Assembly: GCA_016220095.1 (NCBI GenBank)
Contig: JACRIJ010000018.1
Location: 1 to 64,000 of the forward strand
DNA length: 64,000 bases
Direction of reading: 5' to 3'
Source: Planctomycetota bacterium
Lineage (GTDB): Bacteria; Planctomycetota; MHYJ01; JACQXL01; JACRIJ01
The notes beneath the pieces are model-generated. The model worked only from the letters and a program-made list of their open reading frames with translations. It ran no database searches and was not told the DNA's origin. The stretch's first letter is position 1. The number at the start of each line of letters is the position of its first letter. Both the position numbers and the translations under genes were made by a program. Below, in pieces: positions 1 to 9,881 of this stretch.

Positions 1-1
1 A

Positions 2-274
2 GAAAAAGGCGTCGCGCGCTACGGCGACCGCGGGGTGAATTTGTATGCCCTGCAAGACGTCGCGGCAAGCGCTCAAAGCCTGATGTTATTATGCACTGAA
101 CTCGGACTCGGAACGGTCTGGGTTGGAGCTTTTGATGAAATTAAAGTACAAACCATATTAAGTCTGCCGAAAAACCTCAGGCCTGTCACCATAATACCCG
201 TGGGCTATTCCGCAAAGACACCCGACCCGACGCCGAGAGTATCAAAAGATGAGGCGGTGGTATTCATAAAGTGA
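2..274 (+). CDS. nitroreductase family protein, C-terminal part (starts before window)
   Basis: Frame open from window edge; RYGDRGVNLYALQDVAASAQSLMLLCTELGLGTVWVGAF...LPVGYS-like motif of SagB/nitroreductases; TGA stop. Confidence 0.75.
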   Translation, partial: EKGVARYGDRGVNLYALQDVAASAQSLMLLCTELGLGTVWVGAFDEIKVQTILSLPKNLRPVTIIPVGYSAKTPDPTPRVSKDEAVVFIK

Positions 275-400
275 CCGGCGCCCGGCAGGCTTAAATCAGC
301 CGCTCTTTCAGGAAGTGGCAAAAAAACGCAGGTTGTTTTAGTTACGGACGAACCGATCTATTCGTCAATACGTTAAATCCGTTTAATCCGCTGTATTCCC

Positions 401-2536
401 TCAAAACTTCAATTCCACGCCCAATACCAGATTCCTGCCGGGTTCATTACTTCCGGAACCGTGGATACGATAGTCCTCGTCGCCGATGTTTTCAATGCCG
501 GCTGATAACCTGCAGTATTCCGCGATATTTAAACCCGCTTTTACATTTAAAATCATCCATCCGGGCGTGCCTCCCGGCGGTATGCGCTGGATATCCAGCT
601 TGTCTTCGGGCGAAAGGCGGTCCTGCCTCCCTGCGCCGCGCACGCTGAATTCCGCCCAGTACTTTCCTTCTTTCTGCTCCCATTTGACGCCGATTAATCC
701 CTGCAACGGCTGGACTTTGTTCATTGGCTGGGCAGAGATTTCCTGCATTGATGCCGCATATGTTGAAACCTCGCCCCTCGCATTCGCGACCCCGCCGGAT
801 AGCGCCCATTCACCGCTTAATTTATAATCCGCCTTTAGTTCAGCGCCATAAACGAAACCATTTCCGATATTTGACTTCTGCACTTCATAACTGCCGCCTA
901 TCATGGCACCGGTCGGAAAACGCATTATCATATCCGAAATATCCGTATAAAAAAATGAAATCGCCGCGTTCCATTTTTCGCCCCTTGCCTTGAAACCAGC
1001 CTCATAGGAAAGGAATTTTTCCGGCGAGAGCGAAGTATTTGGAATTTCCTTCTGGCCGCTCTGCGCTATATCGTAACGCGTCAAATCCGACAGATTAGGA
1101 GCCCTGAATCCTTGTGAGAGGCCGGCGTATAAATTATAATTCGCATCCGGATAGTAAGCTATGCGCAGATTGCCTACCGTATTGCTCCATTTGTGCGAAA
1201 GCTCTATTTGAGAACCCGTTACAGGGTCTTTTACCTTATCGGCATCCGCGCTGGCGCTTGTAAATCTCAAACCGGCGGTTAATACAACCTTCTCTGAAAG
1301 CGCCAATTCATCCTGCAGAAAAATGCCTGATAACACGTATGAAGCATTATCGGCAACAGGCCCCTGTATTTCAATCTTATCCAGACTGCCATTGGCCTTG
1401 TATTTTTTCATATAGGAATCCACGTTGTCCAGATAATATTCGGCGCCGTAAATAATCCTGCCAAATTTAAACGGAATTGTCTCCGCCTGAAACCAGAGGC
1501 CGAGGGTATTAACATCAAATCCGGATTTTTCAGTCTTGTCGTCCTTCTTAATCACAAACTGGTCTTCCTCCTGGATTTGATATGAAAGGCTGGTTTTCAA
1601 CCTGCTTATGAATTTAGAATTTAAGGCGGTTTCGTATTGGACATAAGCCAACTGTCTCCGCTGGTCAAAGGAATGCCTTTTATCAGTGCCTACAGCCGTA
1701 TCGTGAAAGGATTCCGAGTAGATTGTCCTGTGGGTGCGCCAGATATTAGTCTGGCTCACGTCCTGAAATGCCGCGGCAAACCTGGCATTTGGCGAGGGCG
1801 CAAATTCAAACTTGAAATCCATGCCGGCATCACTGTAGCCGGTTTTGTCCTGTAATCCGGTATCTCCGCCGGCGATGATATCGCCGTTATTTCTCTGCGT
1901 GGCGCCGAGAGAGACGCGCATTTCAGGCCCGCTCCCGCCAAAGATTGATTCCACATCCGTCCTGATAATATTTGAATTATCCGGCGAGGAATACCTGTCA
2001 AAAATCCGGTATGCGGACGCGTGTTTTTCCTCTCCTATTTTAAGATAACTTGTCAGGGCGTTAACAGTTCCGCCGATAGCGTCGCTCCCATAGAGAACGG
2101 ACGCGGGGCCCTTGATAATTTCCAGTTGATTGATTGAGAAAGGGTCAACGGTATTCCAGTATTGGTTCGGACCGTCACGGAAGACCGAATTATTCAACCG
2201 TATCCCATCAACCATGAAAAGAGTCCTGAAACCCGTAAATCCGCGGATGTACGGAGACCCCATTCCTGCCGCGGTCTTCTGCACGGCTATGGATGGCTCC
2301 TCATTGAAGGCCTCAGGCATGCTCTTTACAAACAGGCGGTTCCGCAGTTCATCGGCAGTAATACTGTCCGCGCTGTAAGGCGCATTAAAAAGCGACGATT
2401 CATAACGCGAAGCCGTTATGATTATTTCATCGGCTTGAAGGACAGGCGCCGGCAAAAGCTCGTCCGCGAAAGAAAATTGCCGCTCTGCGATAAAGGCACA
2501 GCTTAAAACAACGCACGCAATCAATAAAACACGCAT
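401..2536 (-). CDS. TonB-dependent outer membrane receptor
   Basis: Signal peptide, TonB-box-like EIIITASRYES, plug domain (VDGIRLNN..., IEIIKGPASVLYGSDAIGGTVN), C-terminal beta strand ending in F; start probably the internal Met at 2536 (ORF to 2575). Confidence 0.9.
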   Translation of the reverse strand: MRVLLIACVVLSCAFIAERQFSFADELLPAPVLQADEIIITASRYESSLFNAPYSADSITADELRNRLFVKSMPEAFNEEPSIAVQKTAAGMGSPYIRGFTGFRTLFMVDGIRLNNSVFRDGPNQYWNTVDPFSINQLEIIKGPASVLYGSDAIGGTVNALTSYLKIGEEKHASAYRIFDRYSSPDNSNIIRTDVESIFGGSGPEMRVSLGATQRNNGDIIAGGDTGLQDKTGYSDAGMDFKFEFAPSPNARFAAAFQDVSQTNIWRTHRTIYSESFHDTAVGTDKRHSFDQRRQLAYVQYETALNSKFISRLKTSLSYQIQEEDQFVIKKDDKTEKSGFDVNTLGLWFQAETIPFKFGRIIYGAEYYLDNVDSYMKKYKANGSLDKIEIQGPVADNASYVLSGIFLQDELALSEKVVLTAGLRFTSASADADKVKDPVTGSQIELSHKWSNTVGNLRIAYYPDANYNLYAGLSQGFRAPNLSDLTRYDIAQSGQKEIPNTSLSPEKFLSYEAGFKARGEKWNAAISFFYTDISDMIMRFPTGAMIGGSYEVQKSNIGNGFVYGAELKADYKLSGEWALSGGVANARGEVSTYAASMQEISAQPMNKVQPLQGLIGVKWEQKEGKYWAEFSVRGAGRQDRLSPEDKLDIQRIPPGGTPGWMILNVKAGLNIAEYCRLSAGIENIGDEDYRIHGSGSNEPGRNLVLGVELKF

Positions 2537-2610
2537 ACAACAACCCTTAAAAGTACTGTAAAAACTTCTCTGCAACGGGTTTGTTTATAGCAAATAATGT
2601 GCCAGTATTT

Positions 2611-2649
2611 TCCCCTCTCCCTGCCCCTCTCCCGTAAGGGGAGAGTGGA
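2611..2649. repeat. CCCCTCTCCCTGCCCCTCTCCCGTAAGGGGAGAG dispersed palindromic repeat
   Basis: Hairpin-forming C-rich/G-rich repeat in intergenic DNA; related C/G-rich sequence at 16405-16537. Confidence 0.5.
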
Positions 2650-2733
2650 TTATTTCAAATCGCTTAAGTATTACGAAATCTCAAATCTTATATCTTAAAT
2701 TACCTTCTCTATCTGCGGCCTTACTGCCTTTGT

Positions 2734-3885
2734 TCATTTAATCCACGCATAGCATTCATCCATAGCTATAAGGCAATAAGCAGTAACGAGCGGTTTGAAA
2801 TCTTCAAACCATTTGGGATCCGTATTGACCCAACTGCCGTCTTTGCTCTGGAGTTGCGCGAGTTTATTGACCAATTCCTCTGCCCAGAAATGTTCCTTGC
2901 CGTCAGGTGTCTTCAGGGTTTTTTCGCCGTAAGCGTTAAGCGCCTTGGCGAACGTCTCAAAATAATAATACCAGCCCTTCTTTTCCAATTCAGGGTTTTC
3001 TTCCAGCGTATAGTGCTCCTGTATCCATTTATAGGCCGCCTGTACGCGGGGATCCTTCTTGTCTAAAAAGGCGTATATAAATGATTTCAGGCCTATATAC
3101 GTCATACTGCCGTAAGAGCGCAATCCTTTACTGCCGTCAGGCAGTGTTATCTCGCCGGCCTTGCTCTGCATGGGGTCATAAATAAAGCCGCCGTCTTCAA
3201 GGACAGTAATATTTTCTTTTTTAAGCTGGACTGCAAGGTCATTGGATTCCGTCCTCTGCTGAACGCGATTCAGGAATCGGACTGCCTTCTGCCATGACTC
3301 ATCATCTTTAGCCACGCCGGCTTCATGGAGCGCATCCAGAGACATGCCTGTATTGGAAAGGTCTGACTTTGGTTTCTCGCCGTTTTTGTCGTAACCGAAT
3401 CCGCCGTAATTCATATCCTTTTCCGAAACACCCGTCTTTTCGGACCACTGGGTGGTTTTAAGATATGTGACCGCCTTGCCAATCTGCATTATATATTTAT
3501 CCTTATCAACAGCCACAAGCGCCATAACGGCAATTGCGGTTTTATAATTTGCCATTTCAGGAATTCTTCCCTTATTGATAATCTTGCCGTCGTCCTGCAC
3601 GCAGGATAATATATACTTAGTCCCCTTTTCAATCTGTACCGCGTATTTTGCCCTGATTTCTTTCGGCGCTTTCGCAAACGCCGCTATAATCAAGCCCGTG
3701 AACGCCACGTCGCTGTTGCCGTCCTGAGCGGCCCAGCCGCCGTCTTCATTCTGCTGTGATACCAGCCAATCCGCGGCCTTTACGTAAGTTTCATTAAAAG
3801 TCTTTAACGCCTTGTTTTCCTGCGCATTCAATGCCAAAGACCCGGCCATTGAGATAAAAATCGTAAACAGAATCAATTTTTTCAT
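2734..3885 (-). CDS. secreted prenyltransferase/squalene-oxidase-repeat (alpha-alpha toroid) protein
   Basis: Signal peptide; repeated QNEDGGWAAQDGNSDVAFTGLIIAAF, LSNTGMSLDALHEAG, SKDGSWVN motifs. Confidence 0.75.
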   Translation of the reverse strand: MKKLILFTIFISMAGSLALNAQENKALKTFNETYVKAADWLVSQQNEDGGWAAQDGNSDVAFTGLIIAAFAKAPKEIRAKYAVQIEKGTKYILSCVQDDGKIINKGRIPEMANYKTAIAVMALVAVDKDKYIMQIGKAVTYLKTTQWSEKTGVSEKDMNYGGFGYDKNGEKPKSDLSNTGMSLDALHEAGVAKDDESWQKAVRFLNRVQQRTESNDLAVQLKKENITVLEDGGFIYDPMQSKAGEITLPDGSKGLRSYGSMTYIGLKSFIYAFLDKKDPRVQAAYKWIQEHYTLEENPELEKKGWYYYFETFAKALNAYGEKTLKTPDGKEHFWAEELVNKLAQLQSKDGSWVNTDPKWFEDFKPLVTAYCLIAMDECYAWIK

Positions 3886-3903
3886 ATGACAACCTCCGTA
3901 AAA

Positions 3904-5130
3904 TTATTGTGAAAAATACCTTTTGACAATTTCTTTATATCTGTCATCAGCGCCAGCGGCTGTAAAAGGCAGTGCCGCAGTCCCGGACACGCGCGTATTC
4001 GCCGAATGGAACTTGCTGAATCCCGAATCAATAGGCGTTTTGGGGGCGAATTGCGCCACTTCCATTCCCGACTTTGCGTATGTTTCAATCAAGGCCGTGC
4101 GTGCGGATTCCAAACGCACGGAAAGCCTTTCCATATCGGCATCTTCGGAAGCGGTCTCGTTTTTCTCAAGGAATTCTATCATTGCCGCGTAGGCCTTCTC
4201 CAGATTCGCATCGTCAAGCGCCTCTACTGAATCTTTCAAAAGCCGTTTATCGGATTCGGTATCAAAGGCATATTGCATCTGCAAAAGCCTGTCTCTCAGC
4301 TTTGCGATTGCTTCATCTGAAGGAGCCGATTTGCCGAATTTCTCGCGCAATTTTTCCATGAGGCCTTCACGGGGAATTTCCCCGGAAATGCCGGCTGATT
4401 CGCGCAAGGCAATATCAAATTCCTCCTTATGCTTTGTCTTATTTATGGCTGATTCAAGATTTTTCTGCATAGCAGACAGATTTGAAATAACCTTTTCAGG
4501 TTCGGCCTGCGTTGGTTCGTTCATCGCGTCTATAAGCCTTTTCAGATCGTTTTTCATTACCCCGGGCGTTCCATCAACCAATTCTGAAAGCATATCAGCC
4601 TGCTTTGTTTGCGCATTGCGTATTAAGAGCCGGCCACTCTGCGCGGCCGGGAAAAAGCACACCGCAAGAATCATAATAAGAAGCACCGCGTGATAACGTG
4701 AATTCGCCGGCATTCTCAGGGGAAAAGCCTTATGGATATCGTGGGTTTTCAGGAATTCATCAGCCGATGAAACCGCAAATGCGGAGAGCATTGTTGGCCT
4801 GATTCCGTTTGTATTTTCATAGGAAGTAAGCACAAGTTCGGAGAGGTTGAATTTCCTGTCAATTTCACGGGCGGCCAGCTCAGGATTAACATGCATGCGC
4901 GCGTATCCCCTTGACGCGGAATATGTCGTCATCGCTGAAAATACAGTCAGGCAGATTAAACCGCTGTACGGCATGTAAAAAATCCTTGAAAGCAGCAATA
5001 TGGCAAGGCTAAATGCGAGCGCCGCGAGAACTCCCCTGCTGAGATGCCTGAGGAATAATGCCTTTTGCATCCGGTTTGCGGCATAGCGCACGGAGCCGAT
5101 GATTATATTTTCGTTATTTACCGTTTTCAT
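3904..5130 (-). CDS. hypothetical membrane protein, two N-terminal TM segments and a later TM, coiled-coil C-terminus
   Basis: Long ORF, overlaps upstream gene by 17 bp, operon with toroid protein. Confidence 0.6.
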   Translation of the reverse strand: MKTVNNENIIIGSVRYAANRMQKALFLRHLSRGVLAALAFSLAILLLSRIFYMPYSGLICLTVFSAMTTYSASRGYARMHVNPELAAREIDRKFNLSELVLTSYENTNGIRPTMLSAFAVSSADEFLKTHDIHKAFPLRMPANSRYHAVLLIMILAVCFFPAAQSGRLLIRNAQTKQADMLSELVDGTPGVMKNDLKRLIDAMNEPTQAEPEKVISNLSAMQKNLESAINKTKHKEEFDIALRESAGISGEIPREGLMEKLREKFGKSAPSDEAIAKLRDRLLQMQYAFDTESDKRLLKDSVEALDDANLEKAYAAMIEFLEKNETASEDADMERLSVRLESARTALIETYAKSGMEVAQFAPKTPIDSGFSKFHSANTRVSGTAALPFTAAGADDRYKEIVKRYFSQ

Positions 5131-6001
5131 TCTTCAGCATCTCTTCTTTTTCTTTTTCAGTAGGAACTTCCATCATCAATACTGCGGCGGTGCCCGGGGC
5201 CGGCAAGAGATTTTCATTGGCGTAGAAAACCTCATCGTTGCCGCCGTCGGCAAGAGGCGTGTCAATTATGGCCGTAGGGTCGTGCAACGTGGCGACAATA
5301 ATTTTTTGCATATTAGCCGCGTATATTTCCCTGCCGGTTATCTTGCCCGTATCGGGATCTACTTCAGGTATAAATTGAGAACCAAGGAAAACCCAGCCTG
5401 CGTGCGCCATAGTAAGGCCGGTACGCCTGTTATACACGAGTTCCTCGGCGGGATAAATAACTTCCTCGCCTTTTTCATTTTTCCATTTTATTGAAACTTT
5501 GACCCGGTCGCCCACAGGAGGGATATTGTCGGCCCTCCAGCGCGGACCGCCGCCGCCGTATTTTTCCTTATCATTCAAACCGAGCAGAAGCAATCCTGAA
5601 TGCAGCATGTCAGGACGGCATTCTACTACGATAATGCTTTCATAATCCTTACCGTCCACGCCGGTTGCTATCAATTCAATAAGTCCCTTCTGCACCGAAA
5701 TTTTACCGTCAACTTCAATGCGGCTCTGTTTAGTATATAACCTGAGCCCCTTATCAAGTTCTTCATAATCCTTGGGACCGGTATCAGCTGACGCAGGCGA
5801 AATAATCTGGACAGGCGGGTCTGGAATCTGAACGTGCGCCGGCGGTTTGCCATGCTCTGCGGGCGCAGGCTGGACCTTCAGGGATTCCCTGTGCCGTTTT
5901 TTCATATCCTCCTTGGCTGACCGGTCCACCACGATAAAAGTCACCGTAGCGCCGGCAAGAAGAACGCATAACCAAATTATTAATAAACTCTTAATTTTCA
6001 T
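5114..6001 (-). CDS. hypothetical exported/anchored protein
   Basis: Single N-terminal TM, Pro-rich linker; first gene of the 6001-2734 operon. Confidence 0.6.
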   Translation of the reverse strand: MKIKSLLIIWLCVLLAGATVTFIVVDRSAKEDMKKRHRESLKVQPAPAEHGKPPAHVQIPDPPVQIISPASADTGPKDYEELDKGLRLYTKQSRIEVDGKISVQKGLIELIATGVDGKDYESIIVVECRPDMLHSGLLLLGLNDKEKYGGGGPRWRADNIPPVGDRVKVSIKWKNEKGEEVIYPAEELVYNRRTGLTMAHAGWVFLGSQFIPEVDPDTGKITGREIYAANMQKIIVATLHDPTAIIDTPLADGGNDEVFYANENLLPAPGTAAVLMMEVPTEKEKEEMLKNENGK

Positions 6002-6114
6002 ACTGACTCCATTATAATTAAACGCATTTAGAACAAAAAAGTTCTATATATTGTAATGCAAAATTTATACCAAAGACTACGCAGAAGACAGAATACATAG
6101 AGCGGATATTTATG

Positions 6115-6272
6115 CATTATCACTCGGAGCATAATATACTTGGCATTCATAGCCAGCGCTAAGGTAGCCGCAACCTTTAGGTTGCGCTGTAATACTTGAT
6201 TCTAAGCGCAGGCTAAAGCCTGCGGCTACTTCAAATGTCAAGTATATTATGCTCTCCGTAGTAAGTGATGAT
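6115..6272. repeat. MITE-like element, family 2 (TTACTACGG-AGAGCATAATATACTTGACATT termini)
   Basis: Imperfect inverted repeats TATCACTCGGAGCATAATATACTTGGCATTC / AAATGTCAAGTATATTATGCTCTCCGTAGTAAGTGATG enclosing two internal palindromes (GCAACCTTTAGGTTGC, GCAGGCTAAAGCCTGC). Confidence 0.65.
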
Positions 6273-6557
6273 TTATATCATAAATTCGAGGCAAATTCAA
6301 GATAATTTATGAAAATGCCGTAACCCGTCTCTCCCTCCCAATAACCCCCTTCCAGTCAAAGCAGGAAGCACAATTTTTATAAAACCTCGTACAGTATATG
6401 TGTATTTTTTATACACGTCTAAGCGAATCTCAAATCTCATATCGCAGATCCGCGTTTATCCTTGACATCCGGCCTGATTTCTGATAATTTAGTAATTTAA
6501 TGAACCTTTCAGGTAATATTGCGTTTATATCTATCATTAGGACATCCTACTGCTATT

Positions 6558-7145
6558 ATGACTCGTACTGATGAGGAATTAATGTTGGCGGTCAAGCAGG
6601 GGGACCAGATGGCCTTTACCGAATTGGTTAATCGCCATCAAAGGGCGCTTATAAATTTCTTTTATAAGTTCATCTGGGATAAATCCCTGTCTGAAGACTA
6701 CGCGCAGGAGGTGTTCCTGAAATTGTTTATGCACGCGAATACGTATATACCGCGCGCTAAATTTACGACCTTTATGTATAGAATAGCACGCAACCACATG
6801 ATAGACAGGATCCGGCGCAACGAGGCGTCTAAGAATACTTTTTCACTTGAAACCCCGTTGAAAGACGAAGAAACCATGCTTGGAACCTTCATTGCCTCCT
6901 CAACCCCCGCGCCGCCGGAAGAGATATGCAGTAAAGAGCGTTCTGAAATCATAAAGCAGGCCCTTGACCAACTGCCTGAACATATTAAGGTCGTCGTGGT
7001 ATTAAGTGAAACCCAGGGGTTAATGTATTCGGAAATTGCGGAGGTATTGAAAGTGCCTCTCGGCACGGTAAAATCACGCCTGCATTATGGGATGTTGAAA
7101 TTGAAAGCTATTCTGGCCGAAACCTATAAAAAAACCGAGAACTGA
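6558..7145 (+). CDS. ECF-type RNA polymerase sigma-70 factor
   Basis: Sigma2 (DYAQEVFLKLF) and sigma4 (EIAEVLKVPLGTVKSRLHYGMLKLK) regions; probable ATG at 6558, ORF to 6519 uses TTG. Confidence 0.9.
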   Translation: MTRTDEELMLAVKQGDQMAFTELVNRHQRALINFFYKFIWDKSLSEDYAQEVFLKLFMHANTYIPRAKFTTFMYRIARNHMIDRIRRNEASKNTFSLETPLKDEETMLGTFIASSTPAPPEEICSKERSEIIKQALDQLPEHIKVVVVLSETQGLMYSEIAEVLKVPLGTVKSRLHYGMLKLKAILAETYKKTEN

Positions 7146-7149
7146 TATT

Positions 7150-8913
7150 ATGGCTTGCATAAAAAAATACGACTTAATCGGATTCCTTAAAAAGGACCTG
7201 CCTGAAAAGGAAATGGCAGGTGCTGAAGAACACGTTAAAAACTGCCCTGAATGCCGGGAAGAATTGAATTGGCTCGCGAACCTCTCCTCGGCTGTTTCCA
7301 GAACAGGCGAAATAGAACCTTCAAAGGATTTCTCCAAGCGCGTAACAGATGCCCTTTCGGAGGCATTGAATGACGCCAATGACACGGAAAAAGCCGCGTA
7401 CGAACAGGACAGGGCTGAAGAGGAATTGCCTCTCCTTCAATGGTTTATTCTTAAGCTCAAGGATTACGTCCAGCCGGCAGGGTCAATGCGCGCGTGGGCG
7501 CTTTCCACGTGCTGTCATCTCCTGCTCTTTATCATCATTGCCCTGATAATCATGCAGACGCCTGTGAAAGCGCCGGCTCCGGAATTTCCTATGATTGAAA
7601 TCAGCCCTGTTGAGAAAACAGAGAGCACTATTTCATGGGAACCGCGGAACCCGCCTGACTGGAGCAAAAACGAAATCGGTGTAACGCCTACATTGGGACT
7701 GGCCGAGCAAATGCCATGGGATTACTCCGTTGATTTCGGAAATCTGGCTTCAGAGGAATTCTACCCGTTAAGCAGTAAGGATTTCGCGCCGATACCGCCT
7801 GTCATATCGCCCCAAAAGGAGAATTACGTCCTTAAGGTCAGGGATAAGACCAGGGCTCTTATACTCGCATACATAGCCCCGTTCAGGAACGAAGAACGTA
7901 ACGAATTCCTTAAAACCGAAAACGGAAAGCTCGTAAATGAATCCATACAAAACGGCCTGAAATGGCTTGTTAAAATGCAGGATAAACCGACCGGCAAATG
8001 GCAGCCTGAATTACAGCTTGGCAAGGAGGAATATACGATAGGCATAACGGCCCTCGCGCTGATGAGTTTCTCAGGTTCAAATGAAACCCATCTGCACGGC
8101 AACCACAAAGAAACAGTTCTGAAAGGTGTTAATTACCTACTTTCACAGCAAATGAAAAACGGCAAACTTAGCGGCCTTATCGGCCCTTCAAAAGGCAACT
8201 ACATGTATAATCACGGCATTGCCACCCTGGCGCTTCTGGATATTTATTCCATGACCCTGGACAAAACGCTTCTGCCCGCTCTTGAAGCCGCGGTATCGTT
8301 TATGGTTTCCGCGCAAAACGAAAGCGGCGGCTGGGGATATACCGTTGACGCGGAAATTACGGATTCTTCCGTAACCGGCTGGCAGGTCATGTCGCTTGTT
8401 TACGCTAAAAATCTCAACATCAATAAAAATCTGAATTCGGCACTGCAAAAGGCAAAAAAATGGTACGATTCCATAACTGATACCGACGGAAAAACCGGCT
8501 ACCGCGAGCGAAGCTCTTATCCCAATGGATACCTCGCTCTTACTTCCGTGGGAATGTTCTGCAGGCAATTGCTGGCGACTTCCTCTTCGGATACTGAAAT
8601 CCTCGCTAAGGAGGAACAGCTTTTGCTTCAGCAGATGCCTGTAAGATTCGTCAAAGGAAATGAACGCAATACCGATTACTATTATTATTATTACGGCAGT
8701 CTCGCGATGTACCAGCAAAACGGCCCGGCGTGGAAACAATGGGGAGCCGCCCTGCAGGATTCACTCCTGAATATACAGCAGACCGTCGGCGCCAATGCGG
8801 GAAGCTGGGAACCCGTGGACAGATGGAGCAATTACGGCGGAAGGTTTTATACCACTTCAATGGCAATCCTCGCGCTGGAATCTAATTTCAGGTTCCCGAG
8901 ATTCAACAAGTAA
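7150..8913 (+). CDS. anti-sigma-like N-terminal zinc finger, TM segment and C-terminal prenyltransferase/squalene-oxidase repeat domain
   Basis: AEEHVKNCPECREEL (zf-HC2-like H-x3-C-x2-C), TM at ~aa 115-140, then AVSFMVSAQNESGGWGYTVDAEITDSSVTGWQVMSL repeats; 4 bp after the sigma gene. Confidence 0.8.
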   Translation: MACIKKYDLIGFLKKDLPEKEMAGAEEHVKNCPECREELNWLANLSSAVSRTGEIEPSKDFSKRVTDALSEALNDANDTEKAAYEQDRAEEELPLLQWFILKLKDYVQPAGSMRAWALSTCCHLLLFIIIALIIMQTPVKAPAPEFPMIEISPVEKTESTISWEPRNPPDWSKNEIGVTPTLGLAEQMPWDYSVDFGNLASEEFYPLSSKDFAPIPPVISPQKENYVLKVRDKTRALILAYIAPFRNEERNEFLKTENGKLVNESIQNGLKWLVKMQDKPTGKWQPELQLGKEEYTIGITALALMSFSGSNETHLHGNHKETVLKGVNYLLSQQMKNGKLSGLIGPSKGNYMYNHGIATLALLDIYSMTLDKTLLPALEAAVSFMVSAQNESGGWGYTVDAEITDSSVTGWQVMSLVYAKNLNINKNLNSALQKAKKWYDSITDTDGKTGYRERSSYPNGYLALTSVGMFCRQLLATSSSDTEILAKEEQLLLQQMPVRFVKGNERNTDYYYYYYGSLAMYQQNGPAWKQWGAALQDSLLNIQQTVGANAGSWEPVDRWSNYGGRFYTTSMAILALESNFRFPRFNK

Positions 8914-8954
8914 AGTATTTGTGCCTTTGGGACCGTGAATCTACTACGTGACCT

Positions 8955-9030
8955 GTTCGGGACCCGGGATCAGAGAGACGACGTCGGGAATCCGGCGTCC
9001 GAGATCCGGCACTCGGACAACGTCCTTCAT
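8955..9030 (+). repeat. degenerate heptamer array H1 ending GACAACG-TCCTTC
   Basis: GAATCCG GCGTCCG AGATCCG GCACTCG GACAACG TCCTTC, 7-bp phase. Confidence 0.75.
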
Positions 9031-9087
9031 TTTTGATCTTTCGTATGAGTCCCTCGTTATATGCTACTCACTACTCGCTACTTCTTA

Positions 9088-9753
9088 TTACACTTGCGGC
9101 ATGCCCGGTTTGTTCCTTTGTTCTAATTGCTTTACTATTTGCGTATAAACAAGCTGGAGCTGATAGAGGATCTGATTGAAAAACCGTTCTTCCTGTTTTG
9201 TGAGGTTACCCTTGGTTTTGCCTTTGAGCATGACGAGGATGTCTATGGTGTACGAGGCCTGTTCAATATTTAGTTCCAACCTGTGCGTAACAGGATGCGG
9301 TTCCTGGCCAAGGCTCATCATCACCTGGGCGGCCATGCTGGAAATAAAATTGAGGAAATTGGCCTCGGATGCGTTTAATGATTCCGGCGCTTCTTCCGCC
9401 TGTTCTTCCATGCCCCCCGCGGCTGGTTGTTCTTCTTCGTGCACATGGCCGTCTTCATGGCCATGCTCGTGTCCGTGTTCATGTCCGTGGTCATGGCCAT
9501 GCTCATGCTCGTGCTCGTGATCATGCTCATGTTCAGGAACCGGCTCGTTGCCTGCCGGAGCTGTCTGGGAAACGGGAGCGGATGCCGGCGTCGGCATTGG
9601 CGGTTTCTGCGGTTTTACAGCCGCTTTGCCTTTAGCCGCCATAGCGGCCTTTTCCTTTTCCATACGGACCTTGGCCTTCCAGTCGGAATCAATCTTCTTC
9701 GGCCCCTCGGTATTCGGTTTGCTTATGTCGCCATCTTTTGTCTGCATTTTCAT
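9088..9753 (-). CDS. DUF1844-domain protein with long His-rich tract
   Basis: NFLNFISSMAAQVMMSLGQ...LEQASYTIDILVMLKGKTKGNLTKQEERFFNQILYQLQLVY matches DUF1844; HEHDHEHEHEHGHDHGHEHGHEHGHEDGHVHEEE; start 9753 (GGAG RBS). Confidence 0.8.
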   Translation of the reverse strand: MKMQTKDGDISKPNTEGPKKIDSDWKAKVRMEKEKAAMAAKGKAAVKPQKPPMPTPASAPVSQTAPAGNEPVPEHEHDHEHEHEHGHDHGHEHGHEHGHEDGHVHEEEQPAAGGMEEQAEEAPESLNASEANFLNFISSMAAQVMMSLGQEPHPVTHRLELNIEQASYTIDILVMLKGKTKGNLTKQEERFFNQILYQLQLVYTQIVKQLEQRNKPGMPQV

Positions 9754-9829
9754 ATTTCTCCATAATAAATTTATACAAATATTGGTTCTGTACTGGCTAC
9801 TACTACTTCGCAATGACCCGCAGTCCGTT

Positions 9830-9878
9830 TAACCGGAAACCGGGAACCGGGTCACGGGAAACGGACGTTCGTCCTTCA
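9830..9878 (+). repeat. degenerate heptamer array H2
   Basis: TTAACCG GAAACCG GGAACCG GGTCACG GGAAACG GACGTTCG TCCTTC (last unit 8 bp). Confidence 0.65.
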
Positions 9879-9881
9879 CTT

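Noticed and set aside
9176-9765. Plus-strand ORFs rich in His/Met/Val opposite the DUF1844 gene
   Set aside because: Complement of the His-rich repeat; the DUF1844 family match fixes the coding strand.
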